NCBI GenBank assembly: GCA_013112575.1
Contig: JABFGG010000004.1
Coordinates: forward strand, 62,001 to 126,000
Length of the DNA stretch: 64,000 nucleotides
Direction of reading: 5' to 3'
Source of the DNA: Chloroflexota bacterium
GTDB lineage: Bacteria; Chloroflexota; Anaerolineae; Anaerolineales; UBA11579
Numbering within the stretch: position 1 is the first letter of the stretch; every line of letters starts with the position of its first letter. Below, piece after piece: positions 38,279 through 47,259 of this stretch. The notes below the pieces were generated by a model. It did no database searches and was not told where the DNA came from. It was given only the letters and a program-made list of their open reading frames with translations. The translations under genes were made by a program, and so were the position numbers.

Positions 38279-39209
38279 TACGGATACAAAACATCCTGTA
38301 CTCGTCACCGGCGCACACCGCTCCGGCACGACCTGGGTGGGCATGATGCTGGCTGCTTCGGGTGAGTTCGCTTACGTCAGTGAGCCGCTTAACGTGTGGC
38401 ACCGGCCAGGGGTGATGAAAGCAGACGTACCACACTGGAATCAATACATATGTGAGGATAACGAAGCTGAATATTTGAGCGCTTTTCAGGACACCCTGCG
38501 TTTGCAGTATCTGTGGTGGGAAGAGTTCAAGTCCTTGCGCACTTTCAAAGACATCGGGCGCATGATGCGCGACAGTTTTCGCTTCACCTGGGGCCGTATG
38601 GCGGGACAGCGGCCTTTGCTTAAAGATCCCTTTGCCGTCTTCTCAGCACACTGGTTTGCAGAGAGACTGAACGCGCAAGTTGTCATCACGTTGCGGCATC
38701 CAGCAGCCTTTGTGAGCAGCCTCAAGCGTCTGGGCTGGACCTTCAACTTCCAGCATTTACTCCAACAGCCTTTGTTGTTGCGTGATTGGCTGGGGCCGTA
38801 TGAGGAACAGATGCGGACCGCCGACAAAGCTCCGGATGACCTCATCAATCGCGCCAGCCTGTTATGGTCATTGATCTATCGCGTCGTCCATCAAATGCAA
38901 GAGCAGCACCCAGATTTCGAAGTCGTGCGGCACGAGACACTATCGCTTGAACCCATAAAGGAATTCGAAAAGCTCTATTCAGCCCTGGACATCCCCTTTA
39001 CCGTACAGGCCAAAAACACCATCCAAAAAGCCACCGGTGCGGCTAACCCCAGTGAGGTCTCCAAAAGCAATATCTACGCCACCAGCCTGGACAGCCGCGC
39101 CAACCTCAAGAACTGGCAAAAGCGTCTGAGCGCCGATGAGATCAGCCGTATTCGTGAATTGACCGAACCCGTGGCATCTTTGTTTTATTCGGATGGCGAT
39201 TGGTCGTAG
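38271..39209 (+). CDS. Sulfotransferase (Sulfotransfer_3-like)
   Basis: A 312-residue sulfotransferase of a different branch from the tandem pair. The 5' phosphosulfate loop is VTGAHRSGTTWVGMML, the 3' phosphate motif is ITLRHPAAFVSSLKRLGW, and LLKDPFAVFSAHWFAERL is a third family element. The start, GTG 38271 or 38274, lies in a dispersed repeat and has no ribosome site. It may be read through from the GT2 gene upstream. The acceptor is probably a position on the glycan not used by the other sulfotransferases. Confidence 0.8.
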   Translation: MVNTDTKHPVLVTGAHRSGTTWVGMMLAASGEFAYVSEPLNVWHRPGVMKADVPHWNQYICEDNEAEYLSAFQDTLRLQYLWWEEFKSLRTFKDIGRMMRDSFRFTWGRMAGQRPLLKDPFAVFSAHWFAERLNAQVVITLRHPAAFVSSLKRLGWTFNFQHLLQQPLLLRDWLGPYEEQMRTADKAPDDLINRASLLWSLIYRVVHQMQEQHPDFEVVRHETLSLEPIKEFEKLYSALDIPFTVQAKNTIQKATGAANPSEVSKSNIYATSLDSRANLKNWQKRLSADEISRIRELTEPVASLFYSDGDWS

Positions 39210-39223
39210 CCCTTCTCCTTTGT

Positions 39224-39246
39224 TCCCAATAACCAATACCTGATAA
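39224..39246. repeat. Dispersed intergenic repeat, family A (short)
   Basis: CCCAATAACCAATACCTGATAACC, similar in composition and ATTGG/CCAAT spacing to the other family A tracts. Confidence 0.3.
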
Positions 39247-39279
39247 CCTTTTCCCACTTTCCCTGTATACTTCCCCCTA

Positions 39280-40053
39280 ATGTCAAGGCACCCACTCGTT
39301 TCTATCGTTACACCTTCTTATAACCAGGCCCAGTACCTGGAAGCTACCATTAAATCCGTGATGAGGCAAACATACTTCCGTTTCGAGCACATCGTCATCG
39401 ATGGCGGCTCGACGGATGGCAGCATTGAGATCCTCGAAAAATACGACCACCAACTAGCCTATTGGGTCTCTGAGCCCGATAAAGGCCAGACGGATGCGAT
39501 CAACAAGGGTTTTGCCAAAGCCAATGGGCACATCCTGGCCTGGCTCAACTCCGATGACACCTACGAACCGCATGCCATGGCGCAAGCCGTAGAATATTTG
39601 GAAGCCAATCGGGACATTGGTCTGGTATACGGCGACGCTAATTTCATTGACTCGGCCGGAGAAGTGATCGGCCGTTTCCCCGCAGCCCAGACAGACTACA
39701 AACGCTTGCGCGAAGGTTACGTGCACGTACCCCAGCAGGCCGCTTTCTGGCGAGCAAAACTATGGAGAAAAGTTGGACCCCTTGACCCCGATTTCTACTT
39801 TGCCATGGACTATGACCTGTGGGTGCGCCTGGCGAAGATCAGCCAGATCAAATACCTGCCGGGCGTGTGGGCCAACTTCCGTTTACACGGCGACTCAAAA
39901 ACCATCGCCGACGACTCGGCCTGGCCTGAGATGTTAAAAGTGCATTACCGTGATGGCGGTTCTTTTTTTGCGCCCATCGTGGCCAAATATTACCTGCGCA
40001 AAGTGCTGGCTCCACTGGTCACTTATCAACGGCGCAGACGAGTTGCAGGTTAG
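39280..40053 (+). CDS. Family 2 glycosyltransferase
   Basis: A 257-residue GT-A enzyme, paralogous to the one at 37281: VSIVTPSYNQAQYLEATIKSV, IVIDGGSTDGSIEIL, YWVSEPDKGQTDAINKGF and AWLNSDDTYEPHAM. MDYDLWVRLAK is the acceptor-side element. The paralogy suggests the two enzymes add related sugars at adjacent positions. Confidence 0.88.
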   Translation: MSRHPLVSIVTPSYNQAQYLEATIKSVMRQTYFRFEHIVIDGGSTDGSIEILEKYDHQLAYWVSEPDKGQTDAINKGFAKANGHILAWLNSDDTYEPHAMAQAVEYLEANRDIGLVYGDANFIDSAGEVIGRFPAAQTDYKRLREGYVHVPQQAAFWRAKLWRKVGPLDPDFYFAMDYDLWVRLAKISQIKYLPGVWANFRLHGDSKTIADDSAWPEMLKVHYRDGGSFFAPIVAKYYLRKVLAPLVTYQRRRRVAG

Positions 40054-40122
40054 CAGACACTACTTACCATTTCCTAATCTCTTTCAGTTTCCATCCCAGA
40101 ACATCTAGGGTTAAATATACTA

Positions 40123-40890
40123 ATGCAACGCCTTTTTGATTTCCTGCTGTCCTCTGATTCGCCCGACACACTCACACGCCTGCTAACTGCCTGGCGCTTG
40201 TGGCTGTTTGGGGCTGTGGCAGGGGCAGTTTTGGCAGCCATTGTTTATGCGCTGGCTCCTCCACCTTTCCAGGCACGCGCCACCGTGCTGGTCGACCAGA
40301 ACATCGAAGACGCCTGGACCTACTTTCCCGACCGCCAGTTGTTCTATTACATAGAGCGCGAAACCCGCAAATTGGAGGAAGTGGCCTGGGGAGATGACAC
40401 CTTGCAGGTGGTGGCCGATGAAGCGGGTATCAGCATTAGCCAATTGCGTCATAACTCTCTCTATTTAGAGCAACCACGCGAGGCAGGCTGGCATTTCTGG
40501 GCAGAGGATGTGGATGCCCAACGCGCCGCCGAACTGGCCTCGATGTGGGCCCGGGCTTTTGTTGACGAGGTGCAGAACAATCTGGCCGTTTCTGAAGAGT
40601 TGGAAACAGCTCGTCAGGAACTTGAGGACTTCCTCTTAGCCAACCCCAGACCAGACGAACGCGATGTTAACGTGTTCACCGAGCAACTCGGGGCTGCCCT
40701 GGAGGCCGTTCCCGGTATCTCGCCCTACGTTCAGTTGCAGATCACTCAAGAAGCAGAACTGCCAACCGGCCGCACGATTTCCCAGGGTAGCTATCTATTT
40801 GTCGGTTCATTGGTGGGTATCTTGAGTGTGGCTTTGCTTGCGCTGTTTGTCGCACCCAGATTCCATACAGAGACCCAAGATGACCGATAG
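40123..40890 (+). CDS. Wzz-like polysaccharide co-polymerase
   Basis: A 255-residue inner-membrane protein with one hydrophobic helix near residues 25-45 (WLFGAVAGAVLAAIVYALA) and another near 225-245 (GSYLFVGSLVGILSVALLALFVAP). Between them is an extracytoplasmic, partly coiled domain beginning PPPFQARATVLVDQN, the usual Wzz start. This two-helix layout controls polysaccharide chain length. No kinase domain is attached. It overlaps the O-antigen ligase/polymerase gene, a classic pairing. Confidence 0.8.
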   Translation: MQRLFDFLLSSDSPDTLTRLLTAWRLWLFGAVAGAVLAAIVYALAPPPFQARATVLVDQNIEDAWTYFPDRQLFYYIERETRKLEEVAWGDDTLQVVADEAGISISQLRHNSLYLEQPREAGWHFWAEDVDAQRAAELASMWARAFVDEVQNNLAVSEELETARQELEDFLLANPRPDERDVNVFTEQLGAALEAVPGISPYVQLQITQEAELPTGRTISQGSYLFVGSLVGILSVALLALFVAPRFHTETQDDR

Positions 40891-42316
40891 GCTGGGCCAG
40901 TATCCGGCTCTGCGTAAAACAGCACGCTGGTTGTGGGCCCTGGTGCTGCTGACTTTGCCCGTAACTTCTTTTCGTTATTATCCTTCTTTCCTGGGGCGGG
41001 CCACGGTCAGTCCCCTGGCCCTTATTCCGCTGCTTCCCCTATTACTGATCTTCTTGTGGCTGATGTTTCGACAGCGGCGCATCTGGTGGCCGCCCCACAG
41101 TGTGGCTTTAGCTGCCTTTTTGCTGTTTGCCATGCTCGCAACTGCCCTGGGCTTTATGGATACACCTTTTACTCTACGCGGCCAGGACTACGATAGCCGC
41201 GCCTTGCGTGCCTGGCTCTCATTAGGCATGGGCCTGGCTTTCTTTTTGGCCGCCGTGTTGATGAACCGCGATGAAGCTGACCTGCGCTTTTCATTAAAGT
41301 GGCTGTACATCGGTTTGTTCCTGACCATCGTATGGGGTGGCGTACAAGCCCTGGCGATCAATACTCCTATCCTGGATCGCAGCCTAATTGACAGCTGGCA
41401 AGAGATATTTTCCAGACGCGGTTTGGTGGCGCGCCGCATCTCTGGCTTTGCTTACGAGCCTTCCTGGTTGGCCGACCAAATGGTGATCTTGTATCTGCCC
41501 TGGTTGTATGCGGCTGCCCTGAGCGGTTTCCGGCTGACACGCTTTAAGTGGTTGGAACCCTTTCTGATCCTGGCAGTCGGCGCATTATTATTGCTGACCT
41601 TTTCGCGCAGTGGCTTGCTCAATGCCGTGTTGGTAGCCGGGGTGGTCCTCTTGTTCACCGCCAGAAGCTGGGGGCAGCGTGCCTGGGCGTGGTTCAGGAC
41701 TCAATCCTATGCTGTGCGCGGCAGCCTGACCGGCTTGCTGCTACTCAGCCTTGTTGCTGCCTTCAGCTGGTTATCCCAATATGATTATTTTGCACGTCTA
41801 TGGGATTTTGATGTCGAAAATGGATTGGTGGGTTACGTGGTCAACATCAGCGCCGGGCCGCGCCTGGCCTATAGCATGGCAGCCCTGGAAACCTACGCCG
41901 AGCATCCCTGGACAGGTGTAGGGCTGGGAGCGACCGGCTTTTATATCTATGATAGACTCCCAGCCTGGTCTTTAACGACTGTGCCGGAGATCGCCCGCCA
42001 ACTCAACCCGGACTCCAATATCTTTCCCAATGCCAAGAACCTCTATGCACGTTTATTGGCGGAAGTGGGCCTGATCGGTTTCTGGTTATTTATAGCTTTC
42101 TATTTTTCATTACTGGGTAGTGTGCGCAAGTTGTGGGTGCAAGCACGGCCACATTTGCGTTACGCGGCTATGGCAGCATTGTTCATCTGGCTGGCAGTAG
42201 CTCTGCGCAATGGCACGCAAGATTCCTTAACCTTTCCGGTGATGTGGACAGCCCTGGGTATTGTGCTTGGCCTGAGCCAGGCTGCTGATGTACGGGAACC
42301 GGACGCTGAACAATAA
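40880..42316 (+). CDS. O-antigen ligase/polymerase family protein (Wzy/WaaL-like)
   Basis: A 478-residue protein. The start ATG 40880 overlaps the Wzz-like stop by 11 bases and gives a sensible basic N-terminus; a longer reading from 40826 is unlikely. It has about 11-12 hydrophobic helices. The Wzy_C region includes LLLLTFSRSGLLNAVL and a large outer loop with HPWTGVGLGATG, both typical of this superfamily. It should polymerise or ligate the exported glycan outside the membrane. It is the last gene of the glycan locus. Confidence 0.8.
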   Translation: MTDRLGQYPALRKTARWLWALVLLTLPVTSFRYYPSFLGRATVSPLALIPLLPLLLIFLWLMFRQRRIWWPPHSVALAAFLLFAMLATALGFMDTPFTLRGQDYDSRALRAWLSLGMGLAFFLAAVLMNRDEADLRFSLKWLYIGLFLTIVWGGVQALAINTPILDRSLIDSWQEIFSRRGLVARRISGFAYEPSWLADQMVILYLPWLYAAALSGFRLTRFKWLEPFLILAVGALLLLTFSRSGLLNAVLVAGVVLLFTARSWGQRAWAWFRTQSYAVRGSLTGLLLLSLVAAFSWLSQYDYFARLWDFDVENGLVGYVVNISAGPRLAYSMAALETYAEHPWTGVGLGATGFYIYDRLPAWSLTTVPEIARQLNPDSNIFPNAKNLYARLLAEVGLIGFWLFIAFYFSLLGSVRKLWVQARPHLRYAAMAALFIWLAVALRNGTQDSLTFPVMWTALGIVLGLSQAADVREPDAEQ

Positions 42317-42328
42317 CGTTTTGAATAT

Positions 42329-42365
42329 ACTGGCCGAAAGGTATTAGAAGGAACTTTTGGCCGGT
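42329..42365. other. Hairpin after the glycan locus
   Basis: ACTGGCCGAAAG (42329-42340) pairs with CTTTTGGCCGGT (42354-42365) over 12 bp with two G-T pairs. No T-run follows, so termination is only possible, not clear. Confidence 0.45.
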
Positions 42366-42391
42366 TCTAAAATCGAATTCAGGAGAGTGAT

Positions 42392-44416
42392 GTGAACGAT
42401 CGTAGAATGCTTTGGATTGTCGTCGGTGTAGTCCTCATTATAGGGTGCTGCCTGGCCGGGCTGGTCATGGTTGGAGCCGGAGCCATTTTTGGTATTCAAA
42501 CTGCAAGCCAGTCGCTGCCGGTCAGCAGTGATCCCACCAGTACCCCCATCGTCATCCGGCCCGATGAAGAGCCAACCCAAAGCAGCAGTGACGGTGTCAC
42601 AATCGAGGTTAGCTCCGAAACCCTGGACACACTCACCAACACCCTTGTGCCCATCAACGATCCTGTTGACCTGGCCCAGCGTCTGGAAGGCAAAACGGAC
42701 ATACCGCTGACCGTGCCAGCCCCTCCCGGAGGAGAATACCAGCTAGGGGCCGAACGCCAATTCTGGATCACAGATACCGACACGAATATTTCTTCGCAGA
42801 TACCAGCTACCTTGCGATATAAGACCGAGCACCTGTACTTCTGGATTGAAAACAGTGTTGATTACGATGAGGGCGATCTGGAAGCGCTGGCAGAGAATTT
42901 CGAGAATGAAACCTATCCACTCACCCGTGAGTTTTTCGGTTCTGAATGGAGTCCAGGTGTCGATAACGATCCCCATATCTACATCCTCTATTCAGGTGGG
43001 CTGGGCTTTTCCGTGGCAGGTTATTTCTCATCCTCGGATGCCTACCATCCTCTGGCCTCCGAGAACTCCAACGCTGCCGAGATGTTCGTGATCAATGCCG
43101 ATAACACCTTCCTGAATCAGGAATTTACTTATGGCGTACTGGCCCATGAGTTCCAACACATGATCCATTGGAACCTGGACCGTAATGAAACCTCCTGGCT
43201 TAATGAAGGTTTTTCAGAACTAGCCCAATTGCTCAATGGCTACGCACCTTTCTCGGACTATTCTTACGTGTCCAATCCCGATCACCAGTTGAATGACTGG
43301 CCTAACGACGGCGACACCGGCCCATACTATGGCGGGGGTTTCCTGTTCACAGCCTATTTCCTGGAGCGCTTTGGCAACGAGGCTACTCAGGCTCTAGTTG
43401 CGCATCCTGATAATGGCCTGACCAGCGTGGATGCTGTACTGCAGGATATTGGCGCGACCGATGAGATTACCGGAGAGCAGATTTCCGCCAGTGACCTGGT
43501 ATTGGATTGGGGCCTGACCAATTACCTTCAAGATCCTGAAGTAGGTGATGGCCGCTACGCTTACGATACTGTTTACCCTGATGCACCACAGGTCTTTGAA
43601 ACTGAGACGATTAACCAATGTGGCGGTGATTTTGAAACCCGGGATGTGCACCAGCATGGTTTCGACTACATACGCATCACCTGCGATGGTGAATACACCC
43701 TGCGCTTTGAAGGCTCCCTTGAAGTAGATTTGTTGCCCAGAAGCGCCTACTCAGGCAGCTACGCTTTTTGGTCAAATAAAGGGGACCACTCCGACATGAC
43801 CCTGACGCGCAGCTTCGACTTCACCGATGTAGAAGATTCCCTGACCTTTAGTTTCCGCACCTGGTACGACATTGAAACCGATTGGGATTATGCTTACTTG
43901 CTGGCTTCAACCGATGGCGAAACCTGGGATTTCTTGACCACCGACCTGAGCACTGATTACGACCCAACCGGCAACAGTTATGGTTGGGGCTACACCGGCG
44001 TGACAAATGGTTGGGTGTCTCAGTCCGTTGACCTCTCCGCCTATGCCGGGCAGGAAGTGCAACTACGCTTTGAATACATCACCGACGCAGCTGTCAACGG
44101 TGAGGGTATGTTGATCGATGACATCAGCATCAGCGAGATCGACTATTTTGAAGATTTTGAAGCTGGCGATGGTGGCTGGGAATCAGCTGGCTTCGTGCGT
44201 ATACAGAACCAGCTACCACAGTCCTTCCGTTTGGCCGTGATCTCCAAAGGCCCCGGTGTGGGTACAGCTATTGAATATATTGATGTGGATGCCAGCAATG
44301 TGGCTGAAATTGCCTTGAGCATCGGCGGCGATGTGGATGAGGTCATCCTGGTGGTGATGGGTAACACGCGCTTCACCCGCCAGACAGCAGCCTATCGCTT
44401 CGAAATCACCCAGTAA
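42392..44416 (+). CDS. Membrane-anchored or secreted M6/InhA-like metalloprotease
   Basis: A 674-residue protein with a GTG start after AGGAGAG. An N-terminal hydrophobic helix (about 6-30) anchors or exports it, followed by a Ser/Thr/Pro-rich linker. The catalytic part has a zinc-binding HEFQHMIHW near residues 252-260 and NEGFSELAQ about 15 residues later. This HExxH plus downstream Glu is of the M6/gluzincin kind. Residues about 445-585 match the InhA-type MAM-like module (SFDFTDVEDSLTFSFRTWYD, GWVSQSVDLSAYAG and LIDDISI). It is likely an extracellular peptidase. Substrates are unknown. Confidence 0.82.
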   Translation: MNDRRMLWIVVGVVLIIGCCLAGLVMVGAGAIFGIQTASQSLPVSSDPTSTPIVIRPDEEPTQSSSDGVTIEVSSETLDTLTNTLVPINDPVDLAQRLEGKTDIPLTVPAPPGGEYQLGAERQFWITDTDTNISSQIPATLRYKTEHLYFWIENSVDYDEGDLEALAENFENETYPLTREFFGSEWSPGVDNDPHIYILYSGGLGFSVAGYFSSSDAYHPLASENSNAAEMFVINADNTFLNQEFTYGVLAHEFQHMIHWNLDRNETSWLNEGFSELAQLLNGYAPFSDYSYVSNPDHQLNDWPNDGDTGPYYGGGFLFTAYFLERFGNEATQALVAHPDNGLTSVDAVLQDIGATDEITGEQISASDLVLDWGLTNYLQDPEVGDGRYAYDTVYPDAPQVFETETINQCGGDFETRDVHQHGFDYIRITCDGEYTLRFEGSLEVDLLPRSAYSGSYAFWSNKGDHSDMTLTRSFDFTDVEDSLTFSFRTWYDIETDWDYAYLLASTDGETWDFLTTDLSTDYDPTGNSYGWGYTGVTNGWVSQSVDLSAYAGQEVQLRFEYITDAAVNGEGMLIDDISISEIDYFEDFEAGDGGWESAGFVRIQNQLPQSFRLAVISKGPGVGTAIEYIDVDASNVAEIALSIGGDVDEVILVVMGNTRFTRQTAAYRFEITQ

Positions 44417-44433
44417 GCTGCCATGCAGGCGCT

Positions 44434-45531
44434 ATGACCGATATAGACCAGCGCGTTCGCGAGTTGCACGAACAAGCCATCATCATCGATGGGCATAGCG
44501 ATATCCTCATCCCAGTAAATGAAGGCAAAATGCAACTGGGGGAAAGGGTTGAGGTGCCTGCCCCTGAAGATTGGCAACCGCCTATAGGCTTTACCGGGCC
44601 GCCCAATAGTTTCGGCTTTGGTGCCCACACGCTGCATTTTGGGCCTATGGGACAATATGACCTGCCGCGCTTTCGTGAGGCGGGTCTTACCGCCCAGGTA
44701 TGCGCCATTTACCTGGATGACGACAGGCTGAAGTATCCCGTGCAATACGGCCTTGAACTCACCTGGCAGTTGCATAATGCAGTGGAAACAAATGAAGACT
44801 TCGAACTTATCACCACCGCCCAGTACATCCCGCGACTAAAAGCAGAAGGTAAGCTGGGGGCCATCCTGTCCTTTGAGGGTTGTGAGGCCCTGGGCGGCGA
44901 CATCCGTTTCCTCGACCTGTATCACCAGTTGGGCCTGCGCATTGCCAGCCTGACCCACTCACGACGCAATATCTTCGCCGATGGCAGCGGGGCTGCCAGC
45001 CACGAAGGCGGTTTGACCCCATTAGGGAAACAACTCATCCAAAAGATGAATGACCTGCGCATCCTTGTCGACCTCGTGCACATCGGTGAAGCCGGCTTCT
45101 GGGAAATCCTGGAGCTAACCACTGCCCCGGTGATACTTTCGCACACTACCCCCACAATGTTCGCCAATTCCGATCCCACGGTAATCAGCCCATTAGCAGG
45201 TGCAGCCCAGCCGCGCCTCGAGTTGCCCCGCGACCAAGAACGATTGGAAGCCATTGCCAAGAACGGCGGTGTGGTGGGCCTGATTTGGATTCTGCACGAA
45301 AACATCGATAGCGTGGTGCAGGATATCGAAACCGCTTTGGAGGTGGTAGGCCCCGATCACATTGGTATGGGCAGCGATCTGTACGGTCTTGAACTGGCTC
45401 CCCGCGGCTTGGAAGATATTTCCAAAGTGCCCGCACTGACCCGCAAGCTGGTTGAGCGTGGTCATAGTGATGAGGTCATCTTAAAGTTCCTGGGCGGCAA
45501 TTTCTTGCGCCTCTTCGAGCAGGTCTGGTGA
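44434..45531 (+). CDS. Membrane dipeptidase (peptidase M19, renal dipeptidase family)
   Basis: A 365-residue zinc dipeptidase. The first metal site is IIDGHSDIL (HxD, near 20-22), the bridging acid is in LSFEGCEALGG, and two further His are in LVDLVHIGEAGF and VILSHTTPT. DHIGMGSDLYG carries the last Asp. All M19 landmarks are present, so the enzyme should cleave dipeptides or D,L-substrates. It has no signal peptide. It is 18 bases downstream of the metalloprotease, suggesting a joint peptide-use pathway, and overlaps the following gene. Confidence 0.9.
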   Translation: MTDIDQRVRELHEQAIIIDGHSDILIPVNEGKMQLGERVEVPAPEDWQPPIGFTGPPNSFGFGAHTLHFGPMGQYDLPRFREAGLTAQVCAIYLDDDRLKYPVQYGLELTWQLHNAVETNEDFELITTAQYIPRLKAEGKLGAILSFEGCEALGGDIRFLDLYHQLGLRIASLTHSRRNIFADGSGAASHEGGLTPLGKQLIQKMNDLRILVDLVHIGEAGFWEILELTTAPVILSHTTPTMFANSDPTVISPLAGAAQPRLELPRDQERLEAIAKNGGVVGLIWILHENIDSVVQDIETALEVVGPDHIGMGSDLYGLELAPRGLEDISKVPALTRKLVERGHSDEVILKFLGGNFLRLFEQVW

Positions 45532-45872
45532 ATCAAAAAAGGCCTTTAGACCTGGCGCTCGAATACATGGAGATCGTTTATGGCGAGCGCCAGCTTGAGG
45601 ACCTTTACCACTTGCTGACCCCCGATTGTAGCTTTCATGGTCCCCTTTTCCAGTTTGATACAGCTGAGGGTTACATCAAATCCATGTTGGATGCCCCGCC
45701 TGAAGATTTCGAGTATAAGCTGCGGCATAGCTTTGAGGATGCTAATGTAGCCTGCCTAGTCTATGATTTCTTTAAACCAGGCATTCGTGCTCCTATGGTA
45801 CAGATATTTGAAACACGCGATGGCCGCATCAGCAAGATCACCTTGATCTTTGATACTGCCCCTTTCAATTGA
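45528..45872 (+). CDS. NTF2/SnoaL-like small protein
   Basis: A 114-residue protein with a GTG start overlapping the dipeptidase stop. The pattern ALEYMEIVYGERQLEDLYHLLTPDCSFHGPLF, followed by beta strands and ending MVQIFETRDGRISKITLIFD, is the SnoaL/NTF2 cone fold. No catalytic pair is obvious. It could bind a small ligand. The function is unknown. Confidence 0.72.
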   Translation: MNQKRPLDLALEYMEIVYGERQLEDLYHLLTPDCSFHGPLFQFDTAEGYIKSMLDAPPEDFEYKLRHSFEDANVACLVYDFFKPGIRAPMVQIFETRDGRISKITLIFDTAPFN

Positions 45873-45881
45873 TTTTCCTAA

Positions 45882-45910
45882 ATTAAAAACACCCAGCATT
45901 ATGCCGGGTG
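45882..45910 (-). terminator. Terminator of the YtxH gene (possibly bidirectional)
   Basis: CACCC-A-GCA, TTA loop, TGC-C-GGGTG with one mismatch. On the minus strand it is followed by TTTTT. It lies between convergent genes. Confidence 0.75.
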
Positions 45911-45941
45911 CTTTGCATACGAACTTCTAAACGCTGAACTG

Positions 45942-46184
45942 TTAGACTTCTACTTTTTCAGCTTCGATCGAACGTTTTTTGGGTTGGCGCAGTTGGGCCA
46001 ACTGTTTTTCCAGTTCTTCGCGGCGGGTTTGAGCAGCTTCATTCAACTCATCGCGGAAGGACATGGTGCGCTCCTGGATCTGGCCGCGCAGTTCTTCGCC
46101 AGAGGACGGGGCCATCAAAATAGCCACGGTAGCTCCTACGGCTGCGCCTACAATGGCGCCGGTGATAAAACGGATCACTCTCAT
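45942..46184 (-). CDS. YtxH-like small membrane protein
   Basis: An 80-residue protein. The N-terminal Gly/Ala-rich helix FITGAIVGAAVGATVAILMAPSSGEELRG is the YtxH hallmark (GxxxGxxxxLLxAPxSGxExR). A charged coiled-coil tail rich in Glu, Arg and Gln follows. AGGAG lies 7-8 bases before the ATG. Family members are general-stress membrane proteins of unknown mechanism. Convergent with the gene to its left. Confidence 0.85.
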   Translation of the reverse strand: MRVIRFITGAIVGAAVGATVAILMAPSSGEELRGQIQERTMSFRDELNEAAQTRREELEKQLAQLRQPKKRSIEAEKVEV

Positions 46185-46353
46185 TTTTATGCTCCTGCTC
46201 TTTCATGTGCCACCGGTCATCTTAGCTGTGACACTATGGTATTATCCGCAAGTTTGACATTTTAATTATAGGATTTTTGTACTGTGAGTCAAAGTCAACT
46301 TGCCAAAATTAACGCAACGCTTATGTTTACAGCCTGCGTGTACTTAATACTAC

Positions 46354-46380
46354 GTAGCAAAGCGGGTTTTGTCGCGCTAC
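46354..46380. other. Hairpin just upstream of the sulfotransferase ribosome site
   Basis: GTAGC (46354-46358) pairs with GCTAC (46376-46380), immediately before GGGAGG. It might influence translation; evidence is weak. Confidence 0.3.
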
Positions 46381-46390
46381 GGGAGGCAAA

Positions 46391-47125
46391 ATGATCGTCC
46401 TGGCCGTAGGCATGCCGCGCGCCGGTTCTGGCTGGCACTACAACCTGGTGCACGACCTGGTAGTTGCTAACGGGGGTGTCGATGCTCGCCAAATTAGACA
46501 ACGCTACCACCTGGGGCGCATCCTTACCGAGATCAATTGCAATATTGGGGCGCTGACCAGCAAGCGCTTACTGCCCGTCATGGTGCCTTCTTTACTGGGG
46601 AACACCTTTGCCATCAAGGCCCACGCCGGACCCAAACCGTTAGCTCTGCGCCTGATCTCCAACGGCTATATCCGGCCAACCTACATATACCGTGACCCAC
46701 GCGCCGCGCTGCTTTCGGCTTATGAGTACGGCCAACGCGGGCTGGAAGGGGGCCGCGCCAATGCTTTTTCGCATCTCACCACGGTTGAGAAAGCCATTGA
46801 TTTCATGCTGGAGTATGTAGCCATCTGGCAGGCTTGGATGAACGTAGAGAAAGCCCACACCTTGCGTTATGAAGACCTGCTAAGTAACTACGATGCGGAA
46901 GTAACGCATCTGCTCGATTACCTTGCTGTGACTAACCCGGATGCGCCTAAGGTACAAGCAATCATCGAACAATACCGTCCAGGGCAGGTGAGCAAAAGTG
47001 ACAAAGGTCTGCACTTCCACAAAGGGCAGGCCGAACGCTTCCGTACAGCTTTGACAGCAGAACAATTGGAAAAAGCCAACGAGGCCTTTGGGGGAGATTT
47101 GCAGAAAATGGGCTACAGCATCTAG
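46391..47125 (+). CDS. Sulfotransferase-like protein (fourth copy)
   Basis: A 244-residue protein with GGGAGG 4 bases before the ATG. It begins VLAVGMPRAGSGWHYNLVHDL (phosphosulfate-loop PRAGSGW) and has TYIYRDPRAALLSAYEYG (3' phosphate motif). KSDKGLHFHKGQAERF replaces the usual RxGxxGxWK element, so PAPS binding may differ. It lies outside the glycan locus but would draw on the same PAPS pool. The acceptor is unknown. Confidence 0.75.
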   Translation: MIVLAVGMPRAGSGWHYNLVHDLVVANGGVDARQIRQRYHLGRILTEINCNIGALTSKRLLPVMVPSLLGNTFAIKAHAGPKPLALRLISNGYIRPTYIYRDPRAALLSAYEYGQRGLEGGRANAFSHLTTVEKAIDFMLEYVAIWQAWMNVEKAHTLRYEDLLSNYDAEVTHLLDYLAVTNPDAPKVQAIIEQYRPGQVSKSDKGLHFHKGQAERFRTALTAEQLEKANEAFGGDLQKMGYSI

Positions 47126-47145
47126 GAAAATAATACACTTAGCTG

Positions 47146-47174
47146 AAGGGCACATCGAATTGTGTCCTTTTTTT
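47146..47174 (+). terminator. Intrinsic terminator after the sulfotransferase
   Basis: AAGGGCACA pairs with TGTGTCCTT across a TCGAAT loop and is followed by a run of T. Confidence 0.85.
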
Positions 47175-47181
47175 ATTCCAA

Positions 47182-47202
47182 ATCGGACTTGACATATCCG
47201 AT
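47182..47202 (+). promoter_or_regulatory. Inverted repeat ATCGGA-N9-TCCGAT over the -35 element
   Basis: Perfect 6-bp arms flank the TTGACA at 47189-47194. The placement is that of a repressor operator. The regulator is not identified. Confidence 0.45.
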
Positions 47203-47217
47203 AATAATGATTATAAG
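47189..47217 (+). promoter_or_regulatory. Sigma-70-type promoter of the DUF4188 gene
   Basis: TTGACA (47189-47194), a 17-bp spacer, and TATAAG (47212-47217). This is the best promoter match in the window. Confidence 0.7.
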
Positions 47218-47244
47218 TATATATAATTAATTATATATACTTAT
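47213..47244 (+). promoter_or_regulatory. Perfect 32-bp palindrome overlapping the -10 and start site
   Basis: ATAAGTATATATAATT is followed exactly by its reverse complement. It spans the -10 element and the expected transcription start. It is either an operator or a 5' hairpin in the mRNA. Confidence 0.7.
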
Positions 47245-47259
47245 TTGCGAGATGTAATC

